Shown here: in pieces, positions 28,881 to 40,507 of the stretch
Position numbering within the stretch: position 1 is the stretch's first letter
How the letters are laid out: every line of letters begins with the position of its first letter
From: Ectobius pallidus
Taxonomy: Eukaryota; Arthropoda; Insecta; Blattodea; Ectobiidae
Length of the DNA stretch: 64,000 nucleotides
Assembly (NCBI GenBank): GCA_964059195.1
Contig: CAXKWD010000005.1
Span: 44,779,825 to 44,843,824, forward strand
Direction: 5' to 3'
Notes under the pieces: generated by a model
What the model was told of the DNA's origin: nothing
The model's database searches: none
What the model saw: the letters and a program-made list of their open reading frames with translations, nothing else
Translations under genes and position numbers: made by a program

Positions 28881-29415
28881 CTACTTTAAACGTCTTAACT
28901 TATCGCTACTTGGGAAAGCCTGAAATACGTTTGCAGGTAAATCATTCCAATCCTTGATAGTTCGGTTTAGAAAAGAAAATTTTCCTACTTCTGTTCTCTG
29001 TTTCCTTTGTTTTATTTTATATGAATGATTTTTTTTATAAATATGTGGGTGCCTGCGTTTTACCTTTTATTTCGTGTCAGGCAGGCTCACCTCTGTATGC
29101 TTTCTCCTTTCCTATTGAGACGAATTTTTACTTCGACATAATTTATTCGCCCGATTTTTAAATTTTATCTAATTCCTTAATATTTTGTAATCTATATGGA
29201 TCCCAACGTGCGGCACCATACTCCAATATTGGTCGGAATAATGACTTGTAAGCTATCACATAGGATTTACTGGTCCTTTTTCTTAGTACCCTCATCACAA
29301 AATGTAACGCTCTCCAATTCTTTCCCGCTATTACTGTAGCATGTTCCCCCCACCCAAGTTCGCTGCTGAAATACACTCCTAGATATATGCAAACTTTTAC
29401 CTCTGGTACGATTTG
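28881..29415 (-). pseudogene. Non-LTR retrotransposon RT C-terminal relic
   Basis: Minus strand: CIYLGVYFSSELGWGEHATV, then SLFRPILEYGAARWDPYR (typical LINE 'vrPvlEYga.vWdp'). Further on, in another frame, KQRKQRTEVGKFSFLNRTIK and DWNDLPANVF lead to a stop at 28881-28883. The order matches the thumb and C-terminus of Jockey/CR1-type LINEs. The catalytic core is absent, and one or more frame changes lie near 29000-29150. Confidence 0.75.
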
Positions 29416-29754
29416 ACCCCCTAAGTTCTATGTTGCTGTTACATGTGCTGGTTACACGTAGAGATCAAGCCAGATCAACTTTTGACGAAGAAAATGCGAG
29501 AGCCATTCAGTATACTGTATCTACCGAAAAAATAATACAATGGTGATAAAATTCCGGCAAGAAGATCTTGGATTTAGGTTTGGTCAAGTCGGGGTAAGGA
29601 TTTAATTACGTAACATTACATTGTACCAGATATTCTTTAATTTCAAAAATCTTTTATCTGAATGTTATTCTTTTCCTTAAACAAACTTTTCAAGGCGGAT
29701 TTTAAGCGAATTATTTTCAAATTTTTAGTTTAATATTTTTGTTTCGATAATCAT

Positions 29755-30130
29755 TATGGTAGTCCTAAATCTATAGCTTATCGGTGAAAAAATCTTGGCG
29801 TCTTTATGGATTTAGATCTAAATTGGAGTACTTAAATATCATTGGTATATAAAATAAACTATCGCCATTACTCCGTTCGTTAATGATTTCCTCCCTAGCG
29901 AACTAAAGAAAAATCTAGTTCAAGTTCTAGTGATGCCTCATGTAGAATACTTCGATGTTCTTATTGACAACTTAAATACTAACTTTGCTGACAGACTACA
30001 GCGTACTCATAATGCTTGTGTTATCTGCAAACCTTTTCATAGGTATGCCTACGTCTCAAAAACAAACAAGTATGTTTCAATTAAAATGTTCTATGTTGGT
30101 AAATGAAGTTGATGTTAAAAAAAAACAAAC
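29755..30130 (+). pseudogene. Second non-LTR retrotransposon relic
   Basis: Plus strand, broken: KNLGVFMDLDLNW (the 'LGv.ld..L.w' box after the RT core), NLVQVLVMPHVEYFDVLID, and TNFADRLQRTHNACV. These are the post-RT boxes of a Jockey-like LINE. It is distinct in sequence and orientation from 28881-29415. Confidence 0.6.
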
Positions 30131-30334
30131 AAACACTCAAATGAAATCGCTTTAGACGTTTACTCGAAATTTGTGAAGGAATATTTTGTAGTATAAAGTG
30201 GCATAAGAATAGAGTCAATATGCTTTCATGTAACATGACCATTAATATGTCCGAAATTAATATAAAAGTTTGTTGTAAAACTGTTTTGTAAAACTAGCAA
30301 TTGAAAAATCTTTCTGGTGTACTATCACACTGGG

Positions 30335-30460
30335 CTCGAATCTGCCTCAATCAGAAATGAACACCATGAGCAGTCGATAGCTTGACAACCTTACCACCTT
30401 CGCGCCCTGAATTTCTAAAAATCTCGGAGCCTTAACCTCCTGAAACCTTAACGGCCTATA
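30335..30460 (-). repeat. Dispersed repeat 'GTGAAGGTGGTAAGG' family, copy 1
   Basis: Reverse complement contains TTTCAGGAGGTTAAGGCTCC and GAAGGTGGTAAGGTTGTCA, in the same order as in 35868-36010 and 62735-62850. Probably a SINE-type repeat; it has no coding content. Confidence 0.6.
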
Positions 30461-30483
30461 TAGAGAACACTTTTTCATTCACG

Positions 30484-30600
30484 TACAAATACACACAGAC
30501 AAACACTGAAATATAGGTTTAAGTGATATTCCTGGATTCAGGGAGTCTAAAAATATGTATTGACTTTTAAAGTTTTAGATCATATTCTAGATGGAACATA
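30484..30600 (+). repeat. Diverged HINE-like fragment
   Basis: ACACACAGACAAACACTG, then ATATTCCTGGATTCAGGGAG and ATGTATTGACTTTTAAAG follow the order of the microsatellite-flanking block in 20620-20740, with many changes. Confidence 0.45.
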
Positions 30601-30930
30601 CAGTCAACCCTCGATATAATGCCACCATCCATTCTCTAACTTTTAGTGGCACTAAGCGAGGGTGGCACTAAAACAAAATGTGATTTTTAAAATAAAAATT
30701 GCGTAATTCAGTGGTCTATTAATTTACTGCACTGTATTAGGAAATAAAAATTAAATAAAAAGCAAATAGAAAACTTTAGCGCAAAATAAAATACACTGTA
30801 CCGTACCGTAACTCAATTTATTACAGTAGATGTCCAGTACTACAGTGCACAACGGGGTTGAAAATCATGTGAAAACTACAAATATAACTTTTTAAACTGA
30901 GTTTGTGGTATGGAGGAGAGCATCCACTTA
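30601..30930 (+). repeat. Possible pogo/Tigger-like MITE end
   Basis: CAGTCAACCCTCGATATA at 30601 directly follows TA and resembles the TIR of pogo-type elements. About 60 bp on, an inverted partial copy (AGCGAGGGTGGCACTAAA) makes a local hairpin. No matching far end was confirmed. Confidence 0.4.
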
Positions 30931-31057
30931 TGAACACAGTATTATTTATTTTTAATTTGGCCTTCGATGAAAGAAATGCTCAAGTTGCTATCTGATATTC
31001 CTTCTTCCATATTATACTCACCACGTAAATTCAGTGGACAAGGATTTGGACCAATAA

Positions 31058-31110
31058 TAATGATGATGATGATGATGATGATGATAAATATAATGATGAT
31101 GATGTTGATG

Positions 31111-31161
<51 letters not shown>

Positions 31162-31202
31162 TACCCGACATAAATTCGCAATTTTCTCCACCCCATAATA
31201 AT

Positions 31203-31236
<34 letters not shown>

Positions 31237-31240
31237 TACC
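31058..31240. repeat. (ATG)n and (AAT)n microsatellites
   Basis: ATG units at 31058-31110, AAT units at about 31111-31160 and again at 31203-31236. The open frames here on both strands are translations of the repeats. Confidence 0.95.
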
Positions 31241-31244
31241 CGGC

Positions 31245-32740
31245 ATAAATCCGCAACATTCTACACTTAGATGTTGTCGGAATATACTGTTTGTGGTTGC
31301 CATATTTGTATTTTGGTCTCTGTGGTCTCTCAGTGTTCAAACATTGTTTACCATAGGTTATAAGGAAAAATGCCACATTTTCTGATAGTTATACCGTTAT
31401 CCACACTGGTAATCATTATATTATCGCCTAATGTATTTAATGTACTCCTGTTCAGCATATACGGATCTTACGTGGAGGATTTGCAAATTTTATAAAAAGA
31501 CCACCGTCGTCCTGTTAAATTGTCTAGCAAGATTTCATACCCTGGAATGTAACCGGTAATTTATTTAAATAATCGACCTCATATTCTACAAAAAAAAAGT
31601 CATCACCAGTGCTCCATAAATTTCTATCATGTCTTTTCTCAATTTTATAATAAGACTGTCTTTTATTACATGTAACTTACTTCGAATTTATTGCTAACAG
31701 AAAGATGAATGCTTCTTTTCCTAGTGGCATGAAAAGTGTCGTAAAATGTGATTATGGCGTTGTTCCCTTTCCCTCCTGTTCAGACTGTAGGGGGTGAATT
31801 TAGTGACTTACCTCTTTTTTCATTACCCTCCCTATGGTATTCCGGATTCTTCTTACACAATATTATAAAACTTTAATGCTGCTGCTATAAGCTATGTCTT
31901 TATGGTAGTATATAAATCGACAAGGAAGTCGTCATAGATTTCCCATTCACATTACTAATATTTAATTCTTAGAATTCCAAGACATGCTGGTGAAATTAGC
32001 ACATTTTTGTCTAGTGTATGTGCTCTTGCAACTTTAGTTTTTCTAATAATAAAGTTACGTAATTCGTCTGACTTATTGGCCTCTTTTATATACTGTGTAA
32101 TTGTTCAAATTACGGTAAGAGAAATAATAAGTTACTACCTTTTGCTTCACTGCTCAAACGATATATCGCTACAAGAATCTACTCTTATACAATTCTACGG
32201 CCCTAAATAACGTGCTTGCTCGCCCGCTTCGTGAGACATCGGGTATACTCGGCGATGTTCGTCTCGCAGTGTAAACTTTCATGACGACTACAAAATTAGG
32301 AAGGAAAACCGTTTCTTTATTATATAAGGCCTAAGTGAAATGAAAACAATGAACAAATATTCTAATTTTATTTTTACTTACAATTTTCATAGCTCTGAAC
32401 CACGAACATTTTTAATAATCTACCAGTGTAATTTTCTTAAAAATCCTGGAGTCAATGAATAATGGCGGGCGAAGCCGGGGGCAACAGCTGTAAAATATTG
32501 ATGGTTTTATCTCTTGAAATATCGCTGATAATAATAATCCAAACAAACCATTCCTTCCCTTGAAACATTATATAATTTCTGAAAATTACACTGAATTGAT
32601 AAAATAAAATTCACATCATATTCATGTCAATAAACAGCTGAGAAACAATACGTATTATGTGTTCACAGGTTCTTTGGAACTGCATAATCGATTCTGATAT
32701 AGTTTTCCCAGGGGGCGCTTTCATGTCGTGGAATGTACTA
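31245..32740. other. Intergenic DNA with a possible worn Helitron end
   Basis: No supported gene. At 32464-32490 GGCGGGCGAAGCCGGGGGCA followed by ACAGCTGT resembles the hairpin plus terminus of the Helitrons seen later in the window, but the CTAG terminus is altered. Confidence 0.4.
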
Positions 32741-32743
32741 TGT

Positions 32744-33686
32744 GGTATTCATAGTAGCAATAAGTCGTACTTATATCCAAGTCGAACTTTAATCTCGTCT
32801 TAAGTTGAGTTTCTGACACAAACAAGTCGGACTTATGACGTAGTTACTTTATAAAGTCAGACTTGACAAAGTCGAGCTTATTGCTATTCATAGTCACAAA
32901 ATTACGACTTATTTGTCGAAATAAGTCGTACTTTATCAAGTCAAGGGTCCCCCTGACTTATTTCAGTTTAAGTCAGTACCATGTATAGGCCTAGTAATTT
33001 TGAGGATCTGGTCGAGATATTAGAAGAAACTCGCACCCCAAAGCGTTATTTGAGAAAGATGATGAACCCTTTCAAATTCTACAGTGACAACGAATTTAAA
33101 AAGAGATTTCGTTTCAAGCAGACACAATTTTGGAAATATCAATCGCCTATCTGTCATCAGCATTTCTCTCTGCTGGCATTTTATATCGGCCCAAAGCTTC
33201 CTAATCTGTTTTGAATCTCTCTAAAATAATAAATAATATCGAAATAAATACATAAGCCTACCAGTATTAATTCTGAACAATATCCAAGCTAATATATACA
33301 CATTATATTTTCAAGAAACTATTGGTCAGTTTACTCACACGCTGCATAATACGACTGGATGAATTGTATTCTTTGTTTACATTGCACAGAGCCGTCTGTA
33401 TGTTTATACTACAATAGCGAAATACGTAACCAGATGGCTTTGCATTACACGAAATCTGAAAAAATCTTGAATGCGATTGGCTAATTCAATTGTTACGGCA
33501 GTGAACGTGCTATTTTTCATATTATCATGTTCGACCTTAATATGTAGAATAAGTAGAGCTTTATGAAGTCAGACTGAATAAAGTACTACTTTAAAGAAGA
33601 CTATGAATACGAAAAACATATAAGTCGACTTGTCAAATAAGTTCAGCTTTATAAAGTCGTTTCTTAAGTCGCCGACTATGAATACC
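32744..33686. mobile_element. PIF/Harbinger-like non-autonomous element cluster
   Basis: Starts GGTATTCATAG at 32744 and ends CTATGAATACC at 33686, perfect 11-bp inverted ends. Sub-terminal regions are filled with AAGTCGNACTT-type motifs in both orientations. Inside is a shorter nested foldback (AGCAATAAGTCGTACTT at 32755 against its inverse ending at 32885) and a HARBI1-like coding fragment (32981-33214). I could not show a target duplication. Confidence 0.6.
32981..33214 (+). pseudogene. HARBI1-like N-terminal fragment
   Basis: 77 codons. MMNPFKFYSDNEFKKRFRFK resembles the N-terminus of Harbinger transposase and HARBI1 ('..nyF...eF..rFRlsk..v..ll'). The similarity stops after about residue 55, and the rest of the nuclease, including the DDE residues, is missing. 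Not a functional transposase. Confidence 0.55.
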
Positions 33687-33697
33687 GGCCTAAGGCC

Positions 33698-33822
33698 TAA
33701 GTCGTACTTATATCCAAGTCGAACTTTAATCTCGTCTTAAGTTGAGTTTCTGACACAAACAAGTCGGATTTATGACGTAGTTACTTTATAAAGTCAGACT
33801 TGACAAAGTCGAGCTTATTGCT
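33698..33822 (+). repeat. Second copy of the 125-bp AAGTCG block
   Basis: Near-exact direct repeat of 32761-32885 (TAAGTCGTACTTATATCC to AGTCGAGCTTATTGCT). The only difference I noticed is GGATTTATG against GGACTTATG. It starts 11 bp after the end of the cluster above. Confidence 0.85.
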
Positions 33823-34319
33823 TTTTGCCATTCTGAAACATGACTGTGAATACGAACACATTTTCGGTGGAGGAGATTTACACCATTTTTCATTGTTCTT
33901 GAATTATATTCTTTGCAGCATGTTCTATGCACAATTAGCATGATGGTCTTCAAATGTTGATTTATTTGAACGTAACTTGTTAAATACGAACTTCAAATGT
34001 TTTAAAAGAAAGTGCTTCTTGTTATTCAGATCTACTAGTCACTGTTAAACAGACAGATATATACCCATGACAGTCTCCATGAACTTGCCTTTCATTATTA
34101 GTTTTAAGTACCTCTGTTATTTATAGACAAACTTTGAAATACCAATTACAGTAGTTCTTTAGGATTTTTCCGGTAAAAGTTTAGGACTGTCTAGTTTAAT
34201 TTCTTGCATTTATTCCAGTGCAAACGAAACATAGGTAGCCTACTTAGAATAATGTTGTTAATTAAATGCGCTGAAATTAATGTTGGGAGGAAAAGAAAAT
34301 ATATTACAGGTTTAAGTAC

Positions 34320-34600
34320 TTGTCCACCTGTGACAAAGGAGAAGCGTTCGCTTCAGTCACCAAGCGGGCCCGGGTTCAAGTTCGGGTCCTGTCAAGTTAC
34401 CTAGATGTGAGTTTTTCGTAACTTGTCAGACGAATGTCGGGTAACTTGAGACCCGTGTGGTTCTCGGGTATCATCTGGCCGTCATTGTCATCTTCACCCC
34501 GTTTGCGCCTTGTTCGGAATGAATGATGTGTCTCGTCCTATGTGTTCTTGTTGTCTGGACTTATCACAGGTCCCCCACATCAAACGAAAATGAGCAGTAC
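34320..34600 (+). repeat. tRNA-derived SINE, family 2, plus copy
   Basis: Has a box-B-like GGGTTCAAGTTCGGGTCC. Its body matches the reverse complement of 62955-63345: AAGTTACCTAGATGTGAG, GGTAACTTGAGACCC, TCGTCCTATGTGTTCTTGTT. Box A is poor. Confidence 0.6.
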
Positions 34601-35823
34601 CGGTACCTCAGACAATAAAACGCGTTGTTGAAAAACATGCTGTTTTAAACGTTCATCGTCGTTTGGAAAGCAATTATAAATAAAAAGTAAAATAAGCAGT
34701 ACCTGAGAGAAGAAATCCGCTGATATTAAGGAAAAGAAAGTCACAGAAAATTATTTGCTACAATATTTTCTATATTAAAAGCTTATTTTTGGTCGGTCAA
34801 GCCAACAGGTGAAATCATTTGTGTAGTGCCAATTTCCTGCTCTAGTAAGGAAATTAAGTTTTATCTGGAACTCCATGTTCATACATTTTTTTCCCCGAGA
34901 TCCAGTTTACTATAGTCTTTGCTCTCGAACCCTGAACTGTCGTTTAAATTGGTCTACATTGAAAAAGAAATTTAAAAAAATTATAATCCAACAGGTTGTA
35001 ATGTAACTCTTTCACCTAAACTTTTAGATTACAGACCGGTATTAGGCCCTATGTGGAGGCTTATTTATGTAACTCATCTGAAAAGTATATGAATACATTT
35101 CATTGTATTTTACTCCTTAGATATAGGAATACAACTTTGTACCAATTAGATTAGGCTTTAATAACGTATCAAAATAAGAATATACCCTGTAAAATCTATG
35201 TGAACTTGTTCGTTTATTTTGTGGTTAACGAGGAATTTGGTTGTGTATTTAAAAAGCAAGAGCGGTTTCAGTGAAGTTTTTAGCTCTGCACATAAAAACT
35301 CCCAGTGGGTTCCTTTTGTTTCCAGTTCATTGGTATTGAAAACAAAAACAAATGTAGTTTATTCCCACAAAATTGTAAAGCTTGTATAATGAAACATAGT
35401 TGTATAGCAATTCAGTTACCGTGAGAGAAAATAATGCTGGCTTTTGTAAGATAATGGACTCTTGTTTTCACTTTGTGATTTATCTGTTAATAGTCTTTTT
35501 ACTCTATTGGTATGTTTGCTCGTGGGAAATTGATTCCTAGAATAACATTTGAAATAATGGAAAGTTTTTATATATTTTTTTAATATTTTACATTTGAAGT
35601 GCATACTTCTGTGTAACTCAATAGTCTAGCCTATAAGATAAACAAGAAATCTGAGAGATTTAATTTAAACTAAAACAGTAGAATTTGTTGTACATTTATA
35701 TGGGCTTATTAGCCTACATTATTACAGGGGTTCATGTTTTACACAATTTCTAGCTCAATAAAATAATGATATAATTGGCAATTATTGCCTATACGTTTCG
35801 TACTCCATGTGTGAAGCCTCGTA

Positions 35824-35826
<3 letters not shown>
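34601..35826. other. Intergenic DNA, no supported gene
   Basis: No domain-bearing frame or tandem repeat seen. Confidence 0.4.

Positions 35827-35862
<36 letters not shown>
35827..35862. repeat. (AT)n microsatellite
   Basis: About 18 AT units. A second short run lies at 36016-36028. Confidence 0.95.
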
Positions 35863-35865
<3 letters not shown>

Positions 35866-35867
35866 TA

Positions 35868-36010
35868 AAGTAACGCACAGAGGGTTCCAGGAGGTTGAGG
35901 CTCCCAGATTTTGGATATTTGGCACGTGAAGGTGGTAAGGTTGTCAGCCTTACGCACCGGCTGCCTTTACCCCTAGGAATGCTCCTGGTACTCATTTATG
36001 TCAGAGGCTG
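35868..36010 (+). repeat. Dispersed repeat 'GTGAAGGTGGTAAGG' family, copy 2
   Basis: GAGGGTTCCAGGAGGTTGAG, then CACGTGAAGGTGGTAAGG, TTGTCAGCCTTACGCACCGG. Closest partner is 62735-62850. Confidence 0.7.
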
Positions 36011-36129
36011 TCTCATATATATATATAAACATGTATATACTATATTCTTTTTATTCTGAAATCCGTGCTCATGAAGTAAGGTCTAAAAATCCAGACACAC
36101 CCGTCGTACTTTAGTTGCGAATGTTAGTA

Positions 36130-36835
36130 ACTTACTTACTTACTCAATGGTAATAAGCAAGCTAAAGGAATATTATCTATTTTATGGAACCCGAAGGTTC
36201 ATTGCCGCGCTTACCTGAGTCCGACATTCAACCCTATTCTGTGCTAACTCCATCCAATCATCCCCCACAAATCCTAATTCCCATAAATCCGTTCTAAGAT
36301 TGTCCTCCCACCTACGTCTACGTCGTCCACGTGGTCTCTTCCCTTCAGGTCTCCCAGTCAATACTTTTGAGATATGTCTTTCCTCCCCCATGCGTGCAGC
36401 ATGTCCAGCCCATTTCATCCTTCGCGATTTAATTACCCTTACTATTTCCGGTGAAGCGTACAGGTCCTGAAGCTCGACGTTATGCAATTTTCTCCAGTTC
36501 CCATTTTCATCCCTCTTGCGACCAAATATTTTTCTGAGCACCCTATTTTCAAACACTCTAAGACTATGTTCTTCCAGCTCAGTTAGTGGCCATGTCTCAC
36601 ATCCATATGATACAACCGGAAGGATAATAGTCTTATAATTCTTAATTTTTAGGTATCTGGACATAAGACGAGACGATAAGAGTTTCTGAACTGCATAAAA
36701 ACAAGCATTTCCCGATTTGAGTCTACACTTAATTTCTGCCTTAATATTATTTGTATATGTAATTACTGTTCCAAGATATTTGAAATCCTCCACTTGTTCA
36801 AACGATTTACCGGCTATTCTAAAACACTACAATGG
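36130..36835 (-). pseudogene. RTE-like LINE C-terminus and tail
   Basis: The minus-strand frame 36793-36182 (with upstream FRIAGKSFEQVEDF out to about 36830) reads FEQVEDFKYLGTVI, PVVSYGCETWPL, RVFENRVLRKIFGRKRDENG, MKWAGHAARMGEER and ends MNLRVP. This box order (YLG, YGCE.W, FE...LR.I, W.GH..RM) is that of the RTE/BovB-type C-terminus. It is followed by a short 3' UTR and an (AAGT)n tail (36130-36145). 5'-truncated. A sister copy is at 52590-53232. Confidence 0.82.
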
Positions 36836-37170
36836 AAATCAGAACCGATTGGTCTAATTAAGGCTGGCAGTCAACGTCCACTTTATTTTATTACTATTTC
36901 TATTATAAACGTCCCCTAATTGGGAATTGGCCCAGGAAGATGTGTAAAAAACAGATAGAAACGGTAAGAGTAACAAAAGAAAGAAAATATACATTTTACG
37001 TTTTCACTAGTTAAAATAATAGTAATATTTTATGTTCAGTGATGAAATTACTACCTCAAGTGTTTCTCACTAGCGCCAGTGAACCTTTAAGATAACTGCG
37101 CATAGTTTTGGACTGAATTGCAGTAACGAGGCATCCCGACAACAACCTCTTCTGTTTAAAAAGTTAAATA

Positions 37171-38504
37171 CCGTGTATCCGTAAAGTCATGGTGCACTTT
37201 TGACCGGTCACAGGAAAGCAACAAAAGAAGATAGAAATGTGAAATCTACACCTAATAAAAGGAAAACTTTTCAAGCTTCCGTAGTATGATGTACAAGCTT
37301 GTGTGCACACATGTGATGACGGAACACCACGAACTGCGCAGCAGCGGATCAGCCCACGACAGTCGAGACGTGGACGGTACAGAAGAAAGTTCAGTGTGTT
37401 CTGTGGCTTGCTAAATTCGTATCCGTGACCAAAGTGCAACGTGAATATCGTCGCGTGTACAACGAAGAGCCACCATATAGGAATAAAATTACACGGTGGG
37501 ATAAGCAGTTGAAGGATACCGGCAGTTTCATGGACAAACCCCCTTCTGGTAAGCCATCGGTAAGTGACGAGTCTGTGGAGGCTATATGGGAGAACTACCA
37601 AAGAGCCCTAAAAAGTCTGTCCGTGCTTGTGCTCGACAATTACACCTATGCAAGACTACAGTTCATAAAGTGTTGAAGAAACGTCTGCGTTTTTCGGATA
37701 CAAATTGCAGCTGTTGCACGCTAACAAACCGGCGGATAGATCCAAATGATTCACGTTTGCTACAGATATGTTTAATGAGATCGACAATGGTGAACGATTT
37801 CTGCAGAAGACTGTGTTCAGCGATGAGGCGACATTCCATATCTGTGGACATGTTCATTGCCATAACGACCTAATATGAGCTGCTGAAAATCCTCGTGCCT
37901 ACGTTGAGTATGAACGTAACACCCCTAAAGTGAACGTAGCCTGATGCATGATAAAGTGATAGGCCCATTTTTCTTTACTTATCAGACTGTTTCGACAAAC
38001 AACTACCTTGACATGTTGGAATTGTATGCAGTGCCACAATTTCCAGAAGGTATCATCTTTGAACAAGACGGGGCTCTTCCACACTACGCCGCCATTGTTC
38101 GTGAGTTTCTGGATAAGAAATTCCCTCAGCGGCGGATAGGCAGAGGTTCTATCAAGTCATGGCCACCGCGATCCCCGGATCTGACGCCCTTAGACTTTTA
38201 CTTGTAGGGTTATGTGAAGCAACATGTGTACAGTGAACGTATCAACGACATTATTCATTTAAAACATAGAATCACATACGCCATTCACTCTGTTACACCA
38301 GACGACCTTAACCGTGTGTGGGAAGAACTTGAATATCGTTTAAATCTGTGTAGGGCAACAATGGAAGCCACATAAAACTGCACTGAACAGGTACGAAACT
38401 TGGAGATTTTTCCTTTCACTTGGTGAAGATTTTAAATTTCTATCTTGTTTCGTTGATTTTCTGTGACTGGTCAAAAGGGCACCATGAACTTTACGGACTC
38501 ACGG
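37171..38504 (+). mobile_element. Mariner-like transposon with TIRs and TA duplication
   Basis: 1334 bp. Ends: CCGTGTATCCGTAAAGTCAT on the left, and on the right the reverse complement CCGTGAGTCCGTAAAGTTCA. Pairing continues through GTGC-CTTTTGACC-GTCACAG. TA flanks both sides (37169-37170 and 38505-38506). The inner frame is broken (see the transposase entry), so the copy is not autonomous. Confidence 0.9.
37425..38373 (+). pseudogene. Mariner-like transposase (DUF4817 type), broken
   Basis: Pieces in several frames: MTKVQREYRRVYNEEPPYRN and MDKPPSGKPSVSDESV (N-terminal helix-turn-helix, DUF4817-like), KKSVRACARQLHLCKTTVHK, then FEQDGALPHYAAIVREFLDK (second catalytic Asp) and PPRSPDLTPLDFYL (third Asp). 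TGG of the expected next Trp is TAG at about 38206. The frame then resumes with GYVKQHVYSERINDIIHLKH to a stop at about 38373. There are frameshifts near 37640 and 37870. Dead. Confidence 0.85.
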
Positions 38505-38506
38505 TA

Positions 38507-40438
38507 CTTCTTACAGTTTAGGCTGTCGTCGTAGCTGCTGAATTACACTGTCGTCATCTTCTTTAGTTGTTTAACAAGCAGGGATGGTCAGTGTCTTATG
38601 GGCTTACAGGTTTCGCGCTCCGTGTTACATTGATTAATTTAGAGGTTTATTATAATTTCTTGTAGATAAAAGTAAATAGGTCTACCGTACATGTAATATT
38701 TTGAATGTTACCAAATTTGGTGATACCCGGATTTCAATAATACCCATTTGTCCAATACCTGTCTCCTCATTTCAAGATAGACGCCCAAGAGCGGTCTGCG
38801 TCTGTGAGACCCCAGTTGTCATGATATTGGATATAACTGTCGGTTGCTATCAATGTTTTCTGCCTGCTTCGGCTCAGTTTAGATTTAGCTTTTAGCCATG
38901 TTACACTTAGGCTATGTTATGTTGCGTTATGTTATGCTAGTTAAAATGAAACTACTGCATATCAAGTAATTCGTTTGAAGACTGAAGTATTTTGATTGGA
39001 GATTAAGATCTTCTTCAGGATCTGGTTAAATCTCATTTAAAATTGTCAATATGACTTTTTGCACAAACTCTTTGATTGGGTGTGTTGTAGAACGGTGGCT
39101 TTGCAAACAGAAAATATCAGCAGATTTCTTAGGCTTAAACTGTTCAACTATGCTAAACACAAATACACTCGGGACATGTTAAAAGCCAATAGAATATTAC
39201 GCAACTTCTCTGTCTAACAGACAGGGAAGACGCCCGCCTACTCACAGCACGGAACAAACATTCACTGTTTTTAAGCATTTCATTCTTTTAAAAGCGTAAA
39301 CAAAAGTAGTTCGAAATTTCGAAACCTACTGCACGTAAAACACAGCTTGAATTATCTTAAAAGAAAATGAAGAAACGTTTACCTTACTGATCTACAGAAA
39401 GCCACGGGAGCCTCTAAAAACTCGTAGGAACAGCATAAACCTTTTCGTCTTCCTCTTCACTCGTGTTACTATCTGCATAAAGTGGAGACCACCGGTGGTC
39501 GTGTTGAGCTTCTAGTGGCTGATACCGGTGGCTGCGTTTGGGCTGATAAGACCACTGACACAACCACTGACACAAGCACAAGTGGTCGCCACCACCAGCA
39601 ACTCCGTGTGTGCCTGGCCTAAGATCTGTTGTTGTTTGCGTTAACGTTTGCAGGATAGGCAGTATCTCCACAACGGAGCGTCGTACAGTTACCTTCCAAA
39701 TAAATGCAGCTTTCTAATGTTCAAATCAAGAAATAAATACATGAGGTATACCTCTATGGCGAGCTAGCGCGTTTCGTTATCTGTTTAAAACCGCAACAAC
39801 CTCATTCGCTTGTCACTCGTCATGTGACTCTGTCTGCTCCGCCTCATATTCAGCTTCGTTCTATATTTACTCTAGTTGACCATTTCAATTTATAAGGATA
39901 ATGTCCCTCTGAAGTGAAAGGTGGAAAGGCAAAATTAATGAATAAATATATAAATAAATAATTAAATATATAGGCCTAAGCAGAAAGTAGGCTAATCTAT
40001 TTTCAACGAACGATAGTCAGTTTTAGCTGAGGATATTAAATCATTCTCAAACTTTGATATAAATTTTTTTTAAGACGGTCGAAATTAAAAGAAGCACTTT
40101 CGACGGTAGATGATTTTACTTAAAGGGATAAAATTATGCCTCTGAATGATATAATATTTCTTCGATTGCTTCCCATGGCAAATACTCTTTTAGTTAAAAC
40201 TATTTGCATATGATTTATTAAACGGACTCAGTTTGACAGAAATAGAAAATTTTAAAATTCACTTCGCTTTTATAAAAGTGAAAATTCTCAAGGGGATTGC
40301 AAAAGAAAATCCATAGTTGGCGGGTGAAAAGCCTTGTCCATAAGTTGGCAGCTGTGTACCAGAAAATCAATAACATCTTTCTGCACGCTCCAATTTGGCT
40401 GGCTCCACGGTGCGTAATTCATTACATTAAATCTAACA
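38507..40438. other. Intergenic DNA, no supported gene
   Basis: A GC-richer piece at 39440-39640, reverse-complemented, begins GGCCAGGCACACACGGAG and resembles a Harbinger-type terminus, but no opposite end was found. Small frames are not supported. Confidence 0.4.

Positions 40439-40507
<69 letters not shown>
40439..40507. repeat. (TTA)n microsatellite
   Basis: About 23 units. It accounts for the poly-I and poly-Y open frames on both strands. Confidence 0.97.

Noticed and set aside
30942..31376. 144-codon minus frame rich in isoleucine
   Set aside because: Translation of AAT/ATG microsatellites.
37164..37601. 145-codon minus frame
   Set aside because: Antisense of the mariner-like transposase N-terminus.
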